Of a stretch of 40,375 bases of DNA, positions 23,838 through 32,507 are shown one piece after another. Under the pieces are notes generated by a model. That model saw only the letters and a list, made by a program, of their open reading frames with translations, was not told the DNA's origin and searched no databases. The translations under genes were made by a program, and so were the position numbers. Within the stretch, counting starts at the first letter, position 1; each line of letters opens with the position of its first letter. The stretch comes from Segatella salivae DSM 15606 (GTDB taxonomy: Bacteria > Bacteroidota > Bacteroidia > Bacteroidales > Bacteroidaceae): the NCBI RefSeq assembly GCF_000185845.1, contig NZ_GL629647.1:2568202-2608576 (forward strand), read 5' to 3'.

Positions 23838-24407
23838 GCCCCACCCCCAACCCCTCCCCGAAGAGGGAGGGGAGTAGCATGTCATCTCCTTGATAGACGG
23901 AAAAGGGTTGGTGATGGATTATTTTATTCATTATATAATATGTTATTAATCTCTCTTATTACTTCTTGTAGATTCTCTATAACTTGTTCATTGGTGAAGC
24001 GTATTACGTTAAATCCCAGTCTATTTAGGCATTCAGTACGTAGTATGTCATCGTGAGTTTGCTGTAACTTTTGATGATAATCACCGTCTACTTCAATAAC
24101 TAAATGTAAATCTAAGCATACAAAATCAACAATAAAGTCACCAATAATGTGCTGTCGTCTGAATTTAAATGTTTTAGGTAATGCCCTTAATTCATTCCAA
24201 AGTATAGTCTCTGCAAGAGTCATTTTCTGTCTGTTCTCTCTGGCATATGCCTTCAATAGTGCATAGCGATCGGGCGAAGAACTCATATAGTCAAATGGAG
24301 TCTTTACCTTTTTCATGAGATTTTAAGAGACTATCCCTTTGTATTTATTCAATAGAAAAGCACATTACTCCCCTCCCTTTTTGGGGAGGGGCCGGGGGAG
24401 AGGCCCC
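23838..24407. mobile_element. DUF559 gene bracketed by GC-rich inverted repeats, inserted in the etf-acd cluster
   Basis: The left arm (23838-23881) and right arm (24361-24407) are inverted copies sharing CCCCTCCCC, a 4-5 base spacer, and AGGGAGGGGAGTA. Each arm is itself a hairpin. They enclose the DUF559 endonuclease-like gene and little else. The left arm starts 9 bp from the acd start codon, and the right arm abuts the etfA stop codon. The layout looks like a small element that landed between two cotranscribed genes. No target duplication is evident. Confidence 0.5.
23924..24316 (-). CDS. DUF559 family endonuclease-like protein
   Basis: A 130-residue protein of the Vsr/DUF559 branch of the PD-(D/E)xK nuclease fold. 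The core reads NELRALPKTFKFRRQHIIGDFIVDFVC, then LHLVIEVDGDYH, with the Asp-Glu pattern (D in GDFIVDF, E-V-D in VIEVDGDYH) of a metal site. The C-terminus (LNRLGFNVIRFTNEQVIENL) is typical of the family. No partner methylase is present. These genes are frequent, sporadic and of unknown role in Bacteroidetes. The bracket of inverted repeats suggests that it moves or is moved as a unit. It separates etfA from the dehydrogenase gene by 91 and 94 bp. Confidence 0.88.
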   Translation of the reverse strand: MKKVKTPFDYMSSSPDRYALLKAYARENRQKMTLAETILWNELRALPKTFKFRRQHIIGDFIVDFVCLDLHLVIEVDGDYHQKLQQTHDDILRTECLNRLGFNVIRFTNEQVIENLQEVIREINNILYNE

Positions 24408-25430
24408 TTATTTGCTGTTCTGCTTATAGTACTTAATCAGCTTTGGCACTACTTCTTCAACGGAACCGGTAATGACATAGTCGGCAATCTTATTGATAGG
24501 AGCATCAGGATCGTTATTAATTGAGATGATGATGCCACTATCTTGCATGCCGGCGATATGCTGAATTTGACCAGAAATGCCACAAGCGATATATACTTTT
24601 GGATGAACAGTGACGCCTGTTTGACCGATTTGGCGGTCGTGGTCAACCCATCCTGCATCAACAGCTGCACGACTTGCGCCCACTTCTCCATGGAGTTCTT
24701 TCGCCAATTGGAATAGAAGATCGAAACCTTCTTTGCTTCCTACGCCGTAGCCTCCAGCCACAACAATCGGTGATCCCTTAAGATTGTGCTTGGCAGCTTC
24801 TATGTGTCGGTCGATGACTTTAACCACATAATCTTCTTCTGGGACATATTTTGCAACGTCAGGATAAACTACTTCGCCCTTACTTTGACCCTCATAAAGA
24901 GCTTTTTGCATTACACCTGAGCGCACAGTTGCCATTTGTGGGCGATGATCGGGATTCACAATGGTCGCTACAATGTTACCACCGAAGGCGGGACGGATTT
25001 GATAAAGCAAGTTATCATAATGCTTTCCAGTCTTCTTTTCGTCGTAATCTCCAATCTCAAGTTGGGTACAATCGGCCGTAAGTCCAGACGTCAGAGAGGA
25101 ACTTACGCGTGGACCCAGGTCACGACCAATTACTGTTGCGCCAAGCAAACATATCTGAGGTTTCTCTTCTTTGAAGAGATTCACGAGAATATCTGTGTGA
25201 GGTGCTGAGGTATAGGGAAAGAGTTTGTCTCCATCAAAGACGTATAACTTGTCCACACCATAAGGTAAAATCTGATCTTCTACCTTGCCTTTAATGCCAC
25301 TTCCGGCTACAATTGCATGCAGGTCTACACCAAGTTTATTGGCAAGTTTGCGACCTTTAGTGAGCAATTCCTGTGAAACTTCCTGAACGGTTGTCTCTTC
25401 TAATTCGCAATATACAAATACGTTGTTCAT
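24408..25430 (-). CDS. etfA: Electron transfer flavoprotein alpha subunit
   Basis: A 340-residue FAD-binding subunit of ETF, which carries electrons between acyl-CoA dehydrogenase and other redox partners. The N-terminal domain begins MNNVFVYCELEE. The C-terminal FAD domain carries VAGGYGVGSKEGF, then GASRAAVDAGW, QIGQTGVTVHPKVYIACGISG and the final SINNDPDAPI. All are standard EtfA features. The start at 25430 is chosen by family alignment; the frame runs 19 codons further upstream without resemblance. The stop codon lies at the edge of the right DUF559 inverted repeat. It follows etfB after 146 bp. Confidence 0.94.
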   Translation of the reverse strand: MNNVFVYCELEETTVQEVSQELLTKGRKLANKLGVDLHAIVAGSGIKGKVEDQILPYGVDKLYVFDGDKLFPYTSAPHTDILVNLFKEEKPQICLLGATVIGRDLGPRVSSSLTSGLTADCTQLEIGDYDEKKTGKHYDNLLYQIRPAFGGNIVATIVNPDHRPQMATVRSGVMQKALYEGQSKGEVVYPDVAKYVPEEDYVVKVIDRHIEAAKHNLKGSPIVVAGGYGVGSKEGFDLLFQLAKELHGEVGASRAAVDAGWVDHDRQIGQTGVTVHPKVYIACGISGQIQHIAGMQDSGIIISINNDPDAPINKIADYVITGSVEEVVPKLIKYYKQNSK

Positions 25431-25576
25431 AATTTGAATGAGGATTGTGGTATGAAGAAGATGTTGTTGAGATTTCGAATAAATCAAAAAGGTTGCCCGT
25501 GGCTTTGTTTTTTCCGCTCATTCAACCTTTGCTTGTCCAACAAACTGAGGTTCTTCAACCAACCATTCCTATGTTT

Positions 25577-26446
25577 TTAGCCAATAATCTTTTCGTTTAA
25601 TAGTTCCTTTACCAAGCTTTCGACATCGTTGTCACTGCCTGTTAAGGTTTTGCTTTCCTTTGCTTGGAACACAATATTCTGTACCGTCTTCACCTTAGTA
25701 GGTGAACCTGCCAAGCCACATTGGTCGTAGTCAGCTCCACAATCGGCTATACTCCATTGACCAAGTGTCAGATAAGGGCGCGTCTCATAAAGCGAACTCC
25801 AAGGTTCATCGCCTTTACGTTCCATTGGACAAGTTGCATATTTGTATTTCATTACAAGCTTTGCATTGCATGGACGAGCTGGAGCAGCACTGCCATTTAC
25901 GGTAATCAACACTGGAAGTGGAGTCTCAACAGTCTCTACACCGCCATCAATGTGACGACGAATGGTTGCTTTTCCGTCCTCAATCTTAACCACTTCTTCG
26001 GCATAAGTCACTTGGTTCAAACCGAGTTTCTGTGCTACTTGCGGACCAACTTGTGCCGTATCACCGTCTATTGCTTGGCGTCCTCCTATGACAATATCAA
26101 CGTTTCCAATCTTCTCTATGCCTTTAGCGAGGAAGTAGGATGTTGCTAAAGTGTCAGCGCCTGCACTCTTTCGGTCGGTCAAAAGCCAACCTTCGTCAGC
26201 GCCGCGGTATAGCCCTTGACGGATAATCTCACCTGCACGGGGAGGTCCCATCGTTAGAATTCCAACTGTAGAACCTGGATTTTGGTCTTTGATTCGTAAG
26301 GCCTGTTCAAGTGCATTCAGGTCTTCCGGATTGAAAATTGCAGGGAGTGCTGCGCGGTTTACTGTGCCTTCAGCCGTCATAGCGTCTTTTCCTACGTTTC
26401 GTGTGTCAGGTACTTGCTTGGCAAGTACAACGATTTTCAATTTCAT
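25577..26446 (-). CDS. etfB: Electron transfer flavoprotein beta subunit
   Basis: A 289-residue partner of EtfA. It begins MKLKIVVLAKQVPDTRNV and contains NPEDLNALEQALRIKD, TMGPPRAGEIIRQGLYRGADE and DGDTAQVGPQVAQKLG, the nucleotide-binding signature of EtfB. At 289 residues it is somewhat longer than many EtfB (about 260), with an extended C-terminal part (AKESKTLTGSDNDVESLV). First gene of the minus-strand etfB-etfA-(DUF559)-acd cluster, with a strong promoter upstream. Confidence 0.94.
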   Translation of the reverse strand: MKLKIVVLAKQVPDTRNVGKDAMTAEGTVNRAALPAIFNPEDLNALEQALRIKDQNPGSTVGILTMGPPRAGEIIRQGLYRGADEGWLLTDRKSAGADTLATSYFLAKGIEKIGNVDIVIGGRQAIDGDTAQVGPQVAQKLGLNQVTYAEEVVKIEDGKATIRRHIDGGVETVETPLPVLITVNGSAAPARPCNAKLVMKYKYATCPMERKGDEPWSSLYETRPYLTLGQWSIADCGADYDQCGLAGSPTKVKTVQNIVFQAKESKTLTGSDNDVESLVKELLNEKIIG

Positions 26447-26491
26447 AGAATGTATATAATGTATGTGTATAGTTTCACTTTAGCGTACGCG

Positions 26492-26523
26492 CAAAGATAC
26501 ATTATTTTTGGTTATTGACCAAA
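26492..26523 (-). promoter_or_regulatory. etfB: Promoter of etfB
   Basis: On the minus strand TTTG (26523-26520), a 20-bp spacer and TATCTTTG (26499-26492), a complete match to the Bacteroidetes pattern, 46 bp upstream of the ATG. Confidence 0.82.
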
Positions 26524-26840
26524 TTATATGCACAAAAAGCTTTTTGATGTGTATAAAGCCCCTTTTTAGTGGAGCTACTTTGCCTCTACCAGCGAGTGAA
26601 AAGCTGTTTGTTTTTCTTGCGTTTTGCCTCATTGTTTGTCCTTGATAAAGTGACTTTCAATGCTAAGTTGATTGTTATTAAACATCTTTACAATAGGCTT
26701 TGCATAACGTGCATATTCAAACCACAACTTCTTTTCGTTGAAAATACGCGAGTTTTGGCGTGGGTTGATAAAGTGTTGGCAGTCAGATGATTATAAAATT
26801 TATTAGATTTTAGTGTCTTCGATGGGGCAAAAAGGCCGAT

Positions 26841-26950
26841 GATTTGTGTTGTTTCAGTGTGTAATCTGTGCCATTTCGCCTTGTCTTTTCAAGCATATTG
26901 CGTGATGAAATGATGGGTTTAGAGGCGTAAAATGACTGAGATTGAACTTT
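26841..26950. repeat. 22-bp-pitch intergenic repeat array, locus D (5 units)
   Basis: Units start at 26841, 26863, 26885, 26907 and 26929. The first two have reverse cores (GATTTGTGTTGTTTC, AATCTGTGCCATTTC), the third is eroded, and the last two are forward (GAAATGATGGGTTTA, AAAATGACTGAGATT). The rest of this 790-bp gap (26447-27235) holds the etfB promoter and a terminator. A 73-residue open frame at 26569 has no gene-like features. Confidence 0.75.
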
Positions 26951-27143
26951 GAAAGAGGGATTTTGAGGGAGAAAAGTACTTGTAATCGAATGATGTTTTG
27001 TGTTTCCCGCTTATTTCGTTTCTATTTACTCGTTTTGTGAAGTGTTAAAAAGCGGGTTGTTTATTTTACAAAATGGTGGTGCAAAGACGATTCAAAAAGC
27101 ATAGAATCGGAAAGCAATAATCCATAAAATTAACTTCCTTGAA

Positions 27144-27208
27144 AAAGCGATATGGCGCAAACCGAGAGCCCGTCTTATAGACCTTAGCTGTTCGGTTGCG
27201 CCATATCG
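27144..27208 (-). terminator. Terminator of the DUF308 gene, long hairpin
   Basis: A 17-bp stem (CGATATGGCGCAA with CCGA on one arm, one bulge) encloses a 26-nt loop and is followed on the minus strand by CTTTTTC. It starts 28 bp after the stop codon. Confidence 0.8.
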
Positions 27209-27235
27209 TGTGCAGAGCCTTTGCGTCCTGTGAAC

Positions 27236-27880
27236 TTATTCAGCAGGTTGTTGCTCGTCTTTTGTTTCCGTTTGTTCCTCAATAGCAGGCGTTTCAGCCT
27301 CTTGTTTGCTTATTTGTTTCTGACAAGAATATATCTTCAAGGTGTTGATACACTCCACAACGCCGTATATTAGCATGCACCATCCAATGACAAATAAAGG
27401 CGCAGAGGCGATTGCTTTGGGGTAGATGATGGCCACAAGTCCTGTTAACAAGATGATAGAAGGCATCAACCAATAGAATAAACCAATGTCAGCATACTTG
27501 CGCGCTGAAGCCAAATTGATGAATTGACTGATAGCTCCCACGATAAGAAGTGCGGCAATAATATAGGTGAGTCCATTGATAAAGGTGTCTGGCATGAGGG
27601 TTAAGATAGCACCGAGGATTACGCTTCCTATGCCAACGATAGGCAAAGCAGGGCGTGGACCGCCTGAAATCAACTCGCCATTGCTGTTGTATACCTCTGG
27701 ACCTCCGGCCGATTTGCGAGCCGAATAGTAGGAAGCCAGCGACACAACGCCCGAAAGAAAGAAGATAACTCCAATGGTGATGGTTAGCCATTGCATGGTT
27801 TCTTCGCGATATTTAATGAGTAATGCGCCGACAATAATCGCACAAATGGCGCGGAAAAGTGAGGTCTTGAATACTTTCAT
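27236..27880 (-). CDS. DUF308/HdeD-type membrane protein
   Basis: A 214-residue protein with about six membrane helices arranged in pairs (AICAIIVGALLI, WLTITIGVIFFLSGVVSL, IVGIGSVILGAILTLMP, TYIIAALLIVGAISQFI, then two more), as in the HdeD acid-resistance family. The C-terminal 30 residues are acidic, Gln/Glu-rich and cytoplasmic. Function in Bacteroidetes is unknown. The start at 27880 (MKVFKTSL) is chosen because the upstream ATG at 27904 lies inside the -7 box. Confidence 0.85.
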   Translation of the reverse strand: MKVFKTSLFRAICAIIVGALLIKYREETMQWLTITIGVIFFLSGVVSLASYYSARKSAGGPEVYNSNGELISGGPRPALPIVGIGSVILGAILTLMPDTFINGLTYIIAALLIVGAISQFINLASARKYADIGLFYWLMPSIILLTGLVAIIYPKAIASAPLFVIGWCMLIYGVVECINTLKIYSCQKQISKQEAETPAIEEQTETKDEQQPAE

Positions 27881-27901
27881 ATCTTGTTTATTATCCAACG
27901 A

Positions 27902-27909
27902 CAAAGATA
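27902..27909 (-). promoter_or_regulatory. -7 element of the DUF308 gene
   Basis: TATCTTTG on the minus strand, 22 bp upstream of the chosen ATG. It is divergent from the promoter of the phosphatase gene; TATTTTTG at 27953-27960 on the plus strand is the candidate for that one. Confidence 0.6.
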
Positions 27910-27979
27910 AGAAAAAACTATGAACTCACTGCTATGTGTCTGTTCTTTTTTGTATTTTTGCAGTAAAAATCAATTGGTT

Positions 27980-28486
27980 ATGACAACATTATATTTGGTG
28001 CGGCATGGTGAAACGGTTGATAATGCAGCACAGATTCTGCAGGGGCATTTGCAAGGTGAACTCAATGAACGCGGTATTCAGCAAGCCGAGACCACGCGCG
28101 ACAAGTTGAAAGACGAGCCGATAGATGTCTTTGTGTCGAGTGATTTGAAACGTTCTGTCGACACATGTAGGATTATTGCTGCGCCACATCATAAAGAAGT
28201 CGAAACAACTCCTTTGCTTCGGGAGCGTGATTGGGGGGATTTCACGGGGAAGTTTATTCCTGATTTGAAGGACAAACCATGGCCTGAGAATGTTGAAAGC
28301 CTTGAAGTCTTGAAACAACGTGCACTAAAATTCTTGGAGTTTCTTCGCACTTCATATCCCAACAAGACGGTGCTTGCCGTGGGACATGGCATCATCAATA
28401 AGGCCATTCAAAGTGTTTATTTTCATAAACCAATGGGAGAAATACAGAAAATGGATAATGCTGAGGTCAGAATTTATCAGCTATGA
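27980..28486 (+). CDS. Histidine phosphatase (phosphoglycerate mutase-like) family protein
   Basis: A 168-residue cytoplasmic protein. The phosphohistidine motif LVRHGETVDN is at residues 6-15, the second catalytic region is SSDLKRSVDTC (~52-62) and RERDWGDF, and the second His is in VGHG near 136-139. It resembles CobC/GpmB-type broad phosphatases rather than true mutases in its short length. The substrate cannot be inferred. The start at 27980 (MTTLYLVRHGE) is chosen because a -7 box (TATTTTTG, 27953-27960) lies between it and the upstream frame. Confidence 0.92.
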   Translation: MTTLYLVRHGETVDNAAQILQGHLQGELNERGIQQAETTRDKLKDEPIDVFVSSDLKRSVDTCRIIAAPHHKEVETTPLLRERDWGDFTGKFIPDLKDKPWPENVESLEVLKQRALKFLEFLRTSYPNKTVLAVGHGIINKAIQSVYFHKPMGEIQKMDNAEVRIYQL

Positions 28487-28521
28487 TGTTCTAAAATGAT
28501 TTCCAATGTGGACCAAGAAAT

Positions 28522-28561
28522 ATGGGATTATCGTCGGGCTGAAGCCCTCTGATAATCCCAT
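28522..28561. terminator. Bidirectional terminator between converging genes
   Basis: The stem ATGGGATTATC/GATAATCCCAT, with an inner GGGC/GCCC pair, lies between the phosphatase gene and the low-complexity secreted protein gene. Confidence 0.82.
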
Positions 28562-28617
28562 TTGATTGAATTGTATATATTGTATAATTTAGAATGTGTT
28601 GGTCTTTGTTTCTTCTT

Positions 28618-29655
28618 TTATCGTCTTCCGCCAAAAACACCATGACTTCCTTGCGTAGTTCCGCCGCCACCGAATGAGCGAGAGGGAGCACTTTCGCCTC
28701 CAAACGAACGGCTTGGTGCACTATTTCCGAAAGAGCGCGAAGGCACATTGTCGCCAAATGAGCGTGTCGGTGCACTGCCACCAAATGAGCGTTCGCTGTT
28801 TGAGCGGTCGAAAATGCGGCTTGGTTCCTGGTTCATGCTGCCACGATCTGCTCCGAAAGTGCGGTTGGGAACAGCCGGAAGAGTAGACCGAGTGCTGCTT
28901 TGTCGGTTATTAAATGTGTTGTTACTGCGGCTCTCCGTTGCTGCACTACCTCCGAATATGCGTGAACGACTATTGTCAAATGAACGATTGTAGCGTGAGT
29001 TATAATTATCGTTGTTTCCAAAAGCCCTACTATCTCGGTCGTCATTACCATAGAGTCGGCTGTTGCGTGAGCCTCCAAACACACGATTATCATTGTTATA
29101 GTTGTCGAAATTGCGGCTACTGAAACCACGACCATAGTTGCCTTGGTTGAAGTTGTCACGCATTCCTACGTAACGTCTGCCTTCTCTGAAGCCGAAATCT
29201 CTACCACGATACCAACTTCTTCCGCCATTAATTCGCCAGCTATGTCCGCCTCTATACACTGCATAAAAGCTTGGTCTACCAAAGTAAAAGTAATCCCTGT
29301 GAGGGTAACGGGCATAGACTCTGAACCTCCAATAGCCGTCATCCCAATACAAAGGGCGGTAGAAATAGTTGGCAGAACAATAGGCTCTGTATTGCCAATC
29401 AAGTAGAATGTAACTTAAATCTAAGTTGCGTTGTGTCCAATAAACATTGTAAACATCGTTGTAATCATTGATGCTCATCAGATAATCGAGGTTGATTTCA
29501 TAGGCAGCCTCATACTGTTCATCTGTGAGATTCAGTTCATACGCCATCTTATCTGTAAGGAACAACGCCTGCTGACGAGCCTGTTCGTAACTCATTGCGC
29601 TTGCCGACACCATTAGTGTGAACAGCATTGTGAGGGCTAATATAAACTTTTTCAT
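28618..29655 (-). CDS. Secreted low-complexity Asn/Arg/Ser/Phe-rich protein
   Basis: A 345-residue protein I do not recognise by name. It has a signal peptide (1-20, ending SASA), then a helical region at about 21-70 (LTDKMAYELNLTDEQYEAAYEIN), reminiscent of the LTxxQ helices of Spy/CpxP-like periplasmic proteins. An aromatic Tyr/Trp-rich region follows at ~70-150 (YWDDGYWRFRVYARYPHRDYF). Then comes a long unstructured Asn/Arg/Ser/Gly segment with repeats of the type APSRSFGG/APTRSFGD ending in GVFGGRR. Similar architecture occurs in other Bacteroidales. A structural or envelope-stress role is plausible but not shown. Monocistronic, with a promoter upstream and a terminator downstream. Confidence 0.8.
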   Translation of the reverse strand: MKKFILALTMLFTLMVSASAMSYEQARQQALFLTDKMAYELNLTDEQYEAAYEINLDYLMSINDYNDVYNVYWTQRNLDLSYILLDWQYRAYCSANYFYRPLYWDDGYWRFRVYARYPHRDYFYFGRPSFYAVYRGGHSWRINGGRSWYRGRDFGFREGRRYVGMRDNFNQGNYGRGFSSRNFDNYNNDNRVFGGSRNSRLYGNDDRDSRAFGNNDNYNSRYNRSFDNSRSRIFGGSAATESRSNNTFNNRQSSTRSTLPAVPNRTFGADRGSMNQEPSRIFDRSNSERSFGGSAPTRSFGDNVPSRSFGNSAPSRSFGGESAPSRSFGGGGTTQGSHGVFGGRR

Positions 29656-29725
29656 ATTCCGATCTTTTATTTGTTACAGAATAAATTGTGAGCATTGAAG
29701 CACTCATCGCTTAATCTTCACGATA

Positions 29726-29757
29726 CAAAAGTAGAACAAATAAAACATCGTTTGAAA
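29726..29757 (-). promoter_or_regulatory. Candidate promoter of the low-complexity protein gene
   Basis: TACTTTTG on the minus strand (29733-29726) with a weak TTTCA about 20 bp before it, giving a leader of about 65 nt. The 110-bp gap between the two genes holds nothing else. Confidence 0.5.
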
Positions 29758-29758
29758 G

Positions 29759-29788
29759 GATTTTCCCTAAATAGGGAGGGGAAAATCC
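29759..29788 (-). terminator. Inverted repeat overlapping the glycerate kinase stop codon
   Basis: GGATTTTCCC and GGGAAAATCC flank an inner CCCT/AGGG pair. The stop codon falls inside the loop. A poor T-run makes this a weak terminator candidate. Confidence 0.45.
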
Positions 29789-30825
29789 CTAATATTGGCT
29801 TTGGCTTTTTCGGGAATCATAGCCTCTTCAAGTGGCATATTGCTTGGTTTCACGGCGCAGGCTGCTTTGAATCCGGCTGTGATAAGACTATCGCGGTCTT
29901 CAATCTGACCAGACAATAATAGGGTGGGGAGGTGATGTTGGCGGGCGTGTTGCATGATGACAGCCGGTAGTTTGCCCATCAGCGTTTGACAATCACTCTT
30001 GCCTTCGCCTGTAATGACGATGTCGGCATGGGCTAACAGCTTGTCAAACTGGAGTAAATGTAAAAGCAATTCGGCACCCGATTGCATCTTCGCATTGAGA
30101 AACTGCATGAAAGCGTAGCCCAAACCACCTGCTGCTCCTGCTCCGGGCTGCATGCTTTTGTCAAACCCCATGGCTCTTTTTGTGTGCAAAGCAAACTGTT
30201 TAGCCCGTGCATCTAAGGCCTCAATCATCGATGGAGTAGCCCCTTTCTGCTTCGCAAAGACATGGGCTGCGCCATTAATTCCATAGAGAGGATTTGTCAC
30301 ATCGCTTGCCAAGATTACCTCACAATTGTCGAATAAGGGGCGAATGGCATTAAAATGGTCTTCTGGAGCAAAGGTATCAATCAATGCACGAAGCATCCCT
30401 ATGCCAGCATCGCTTGTGGCACTACCACCTAATCCGATAATCATCTTGTGGCAATTATGGCGCAAAGCATCTGCAACAAGCAAGCCCACACCATATGAAG
30501 TGGTGCGCATGGGATTGCGTTGCTCGTGTTCTATGTGCATGAGTCCACAGGCTTGAGCCACTTCTATGATAGCGGTCCCGTCAGGAGTTATGGCATATTG
30601 TGCCTCAATCCGACGCATCAGTGCATCACGAGTAGGTACAGAAAGTCGTGTGGCATGTGTGGCTTTGCAGAATGCATCAAGCATACCTTCGCCACCATCT
30701 GAGACCGAAAGTACTTTAATTTCTGCTTCTTCATCGTGGCTTTTCAAATTATCGGCCACCGCTTTTCCTGCTTCTTCAGAGGTAAGACTCCCTTTGAAAG
30801 AGTCCATAGCAATAATATATCTCAT
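29767..30825 (-). CDS. Glycerate kinase, GckA/GarK family
   Basis: A 352-residue cytoplasmic kinase that phosphorylates glycerate (usually at C2) with ATP. Family marks: the N-terminal IIAMDSFKGSLTS, VSDGGEGMLDA, the central MIIGLGGSATSDAGIGML, GAGAAGGLGYAF, and DIVITGEGKSDCQTLMGK. Length is slightly under the usual 375-380 residues. The last codons lie within a perfect inverted repeat (GGATTTTCCC/GGGAAAATCC, 29759-29788), which may end the transcript. It lies 72 bp behind the membrane-protein gene on the same strand and may be the last gene of that operon. Confidence 0.93.
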   Translation of the reverse strand: MRYIIAMDSFKGSLTSEEAGKAVADNLKSHDEEAEIKVLSVSDGGEGMLDAFCKATHATRLSVPTRDALMRRIEAQYAITPDGTAIIEVAQACGLMHIEHEQRNPMRTTSYGVGLLVADALRHNCHKMIIGLGGSATSDAGIGMLRALIDTFAPEDHFNAIRPLFDNCEVILASDVTNPLYGINGAAHVFAKQKGATPSMIEALDARAKQFALHTKRAMGFDKSMQPGAGAAGGLGYAFMQFLNAKMQSGAELLLHLLQFDKLLAHADIVITGEGKSDCQTLMGKLPAVIMQHARQHHLPTLLLSGQIEDRDSLITAGFKAACAVKPSNMPLEEAMIPEKAKANIRDFPLPI

Positions 30826-30897
30826 AGCACTACGCTGATTTTTTCTTCTTTGAAAACTTCTTTTTTATGATACTTCTGTAGAGGAAAAGTCCTGTTG

Positions 30898-31761
30898 TTA
30901 TTGCTTCACCTGACCTTTTCGCCATAGATAAACGCCCAAGACCGCAAAAGCTGTCAGGATAATCAGCATGGGGAGCGCGTATTTTTCAGGCTCGACCCAG
31001 AACTCTTTGAAGAAATTGATGCGGCCAAGTATCTCTACGGGCACCCAAAACACAATCACTGTGGCTACTGCCATACGGATATTGGCACCCCAGGAAGCAA
31101 TATGCAGTTGCCTTTCTAACATGAACAGCGACCCCACAAGACAGCCTAAGCCAACCAAGAACGTAACAGGATGATGATCACCAAAGAAGTTTTTGTCGTA
31201 ACAGAACATCAACAAGAGATAGGAAGCCCACAGCATCATGTTGGTTTCCATGAAGGTTACGATTGAGGTGTGACGTGTCATGGGCTGCACGACAATTGTT
31301 TTTCGCTGACTGCGGAAGCACACTTTCTGCACCCATGTGATGAAAAGACAGCCATTCTTTGTGCTGAACACATACATCACCATCGTCATCATCCACATGC
31401 CAAACGATGCAGGAAGGATGAGATATTCAGGTTGTGTGACCGTCTTCCCATATTCTATTTCAGGCTGGACTCCATAGCGGCGGGCATAATACATAAAGAG
31501 AAACTCTACCCATCCCGTCCAGAAGAGGAGCCCACCGAATAGTCCCCATAAAGTCTGTCGGGTGTCGCCTTTCACAAAGACGCCGATAATCACCATCACA
31601 AGTCCTATCAATCCAATCATGAAACCAGCCACATGCAGGCTTCCCTCATTCATGAATCTTTCCATTAACTTCATGGCTCCGTGTCCCAAAGGCATGGCAA
31701 AGAGTACTACTAAGAATGAGATGAGCGTCTGTTTGATATACCACTTCTTGTTATTTCCCAT
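30898..31761 (-). CDS. Polytopic membrane protein linked to the HmuY/TonB receptor genes
   Basis: A 287-residue protein with about eight membrane helices (LISFLVVLFAMPLGH, GFMIGLIGLVMVIIGVFV, LWGLFGGLLFWTGW, FGMWMMTMVMYVF, and four more). I know no characterised family. Histidines lie near membrane faces (GHG at ~27, TRH at ~163, DHHP at ~197), which could suit haem or metal handling, but that is speculative. It follows HmuY after 47 bp and is in the same operon. It is not HmuS (CobN-like), HmuT (TolQ-like) or HmuV of the Porphyromonas hmu operon. Confidence 0.8.
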   Translation of the reverse strand: MGNNKKWYIKQTLISFLVVLFAMPLGHGAMKLMERFMNEGSLHVAGFMIGLIGLVMVIIGVFVKGDTRQTLWGLFGGLLFWTGWVEFLFMYYARRYGVQPEIEYGKTVTQPEYLILPASFGMWMMTMVMYVFSTKNGCLFITWVQKVCFRSQRKTIVVQPMTRHTSIVTFMETNMMLWASYLLLMFCYDKNFFGDHHPVTFLVGLGCLVGSLFMLERQLHIASWGANIRMAVATVIVFWVPVEILGRINFFKEFWVEPEKYALPMLIILTAFAVLGVYLWRKGQVKQ

Positions 31762-31808
31762 TTTTTCTATTCGTTATCTACTATTTATTTTACTTTGAAA
31801 AACTTGTT

Positions 31809-32507
31809 TTATTTTAATTCATCACAGTAATAACTAATCTGACCTCCTGTATCTCCGACCTCAATGTCGCCTTTATACCAACTTATAATCTGCAGCTTGA
31901 AGTAGCGTTTACCATCGGCGGTGCGCACAACATAGGTGTGGAAAGAAGGCGAATATACGGGTGGTGGCCCGGTAAACGTCATGGCTCGTGCCAGTAGTGG
32001 ATTGGCATCAGTCTGTGTTGTGGCTGGTCCTCGGTTGGGATCAAACCATGGATTCTCATTAAAATCAAGGTGATTGGCAATGAGATACTTATTCCAGTCG
32101 TTGCGTGAATAGGTAATTGATACTGTGTGATCATCTACAGCCCATTGGATGGTGTTGGGAAGTTGTGAAACGGTTTGCCATTTTTCATAGTTTCCACTGC
32201 CTAAATCGGCAGCCCCACCTTGACCGTTTCCCGAAGTCCCACTATTCGTTCTGAGACGGTAGCCACAGAAAGCGAGATCCCAGTCCAAACGGTTTCTCTG
32301 TTCACCTTCTTTGATGTCGCTGCCTGGCTGATAGCTGTTGAATATCTCGCCTGTACGTAGATTGAAATAAATCCAATCATTGGTAACACCTGTAGAATAA
32401 CCACTGACACGGGGAAGTGTCTTCCCCGTGAAAGGCTCGGCATCGTATTTTACACATGAGGTGAATGTAAAGAGCGCGCCTAAAAGTATATATAGTGTTG
32501 TTTTCAT
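31809..32507 (-). CDS. HmuY family haem-binding lipoprotein
   Basis: This 232-residue lipoprotein has lipobox FTSC with the mature N-terminal Cys at residue 18, and is surface-exposed by family precedent. Family features are WIYFNLRTGE, RLDWDLAFCGYRLRTNSGTS and the C-terminal strand pattern YVVRTADGKRYFKLQI...GGQISYYC. HmuY captures haem and passes it to the TonB receptor HmuR; in Prevotella homologues methionines replace the histidine ligands. Its ATG overlaps the receptor stop by one base (TAATG), so translation is coupled. Confidence 0.9.
   Translation of the reverse strand: MKTTLYILLGALFTFTSCVKYDAEPFTGKTLPRVSGYSTGVTNDWIYFNLRTGEIFNSYQPGSDIKEGEQRNRLDWDLAFCGYRLRTNSGTSGNGQGGAADLGSGNYEKWQTVSQLPNTIQWAVDDHTVSITYSRNDWNKYLIANHLDFNENPWFDPNRGPATTQTDANPLLARAMTFTGPPPVYSPSFHTYVVRTADGKRYFKLQIISWYKGDIEVGDTGGQISYYCDELK

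Noticed and set aside
26569..26790. 73-residue plus-strand frame in the etfB-DUF308 gap
   Set aside because: AT-rich, Phe/Leu/Cys-rich translation, no promoter spacing and no domain; treated as intergenic.
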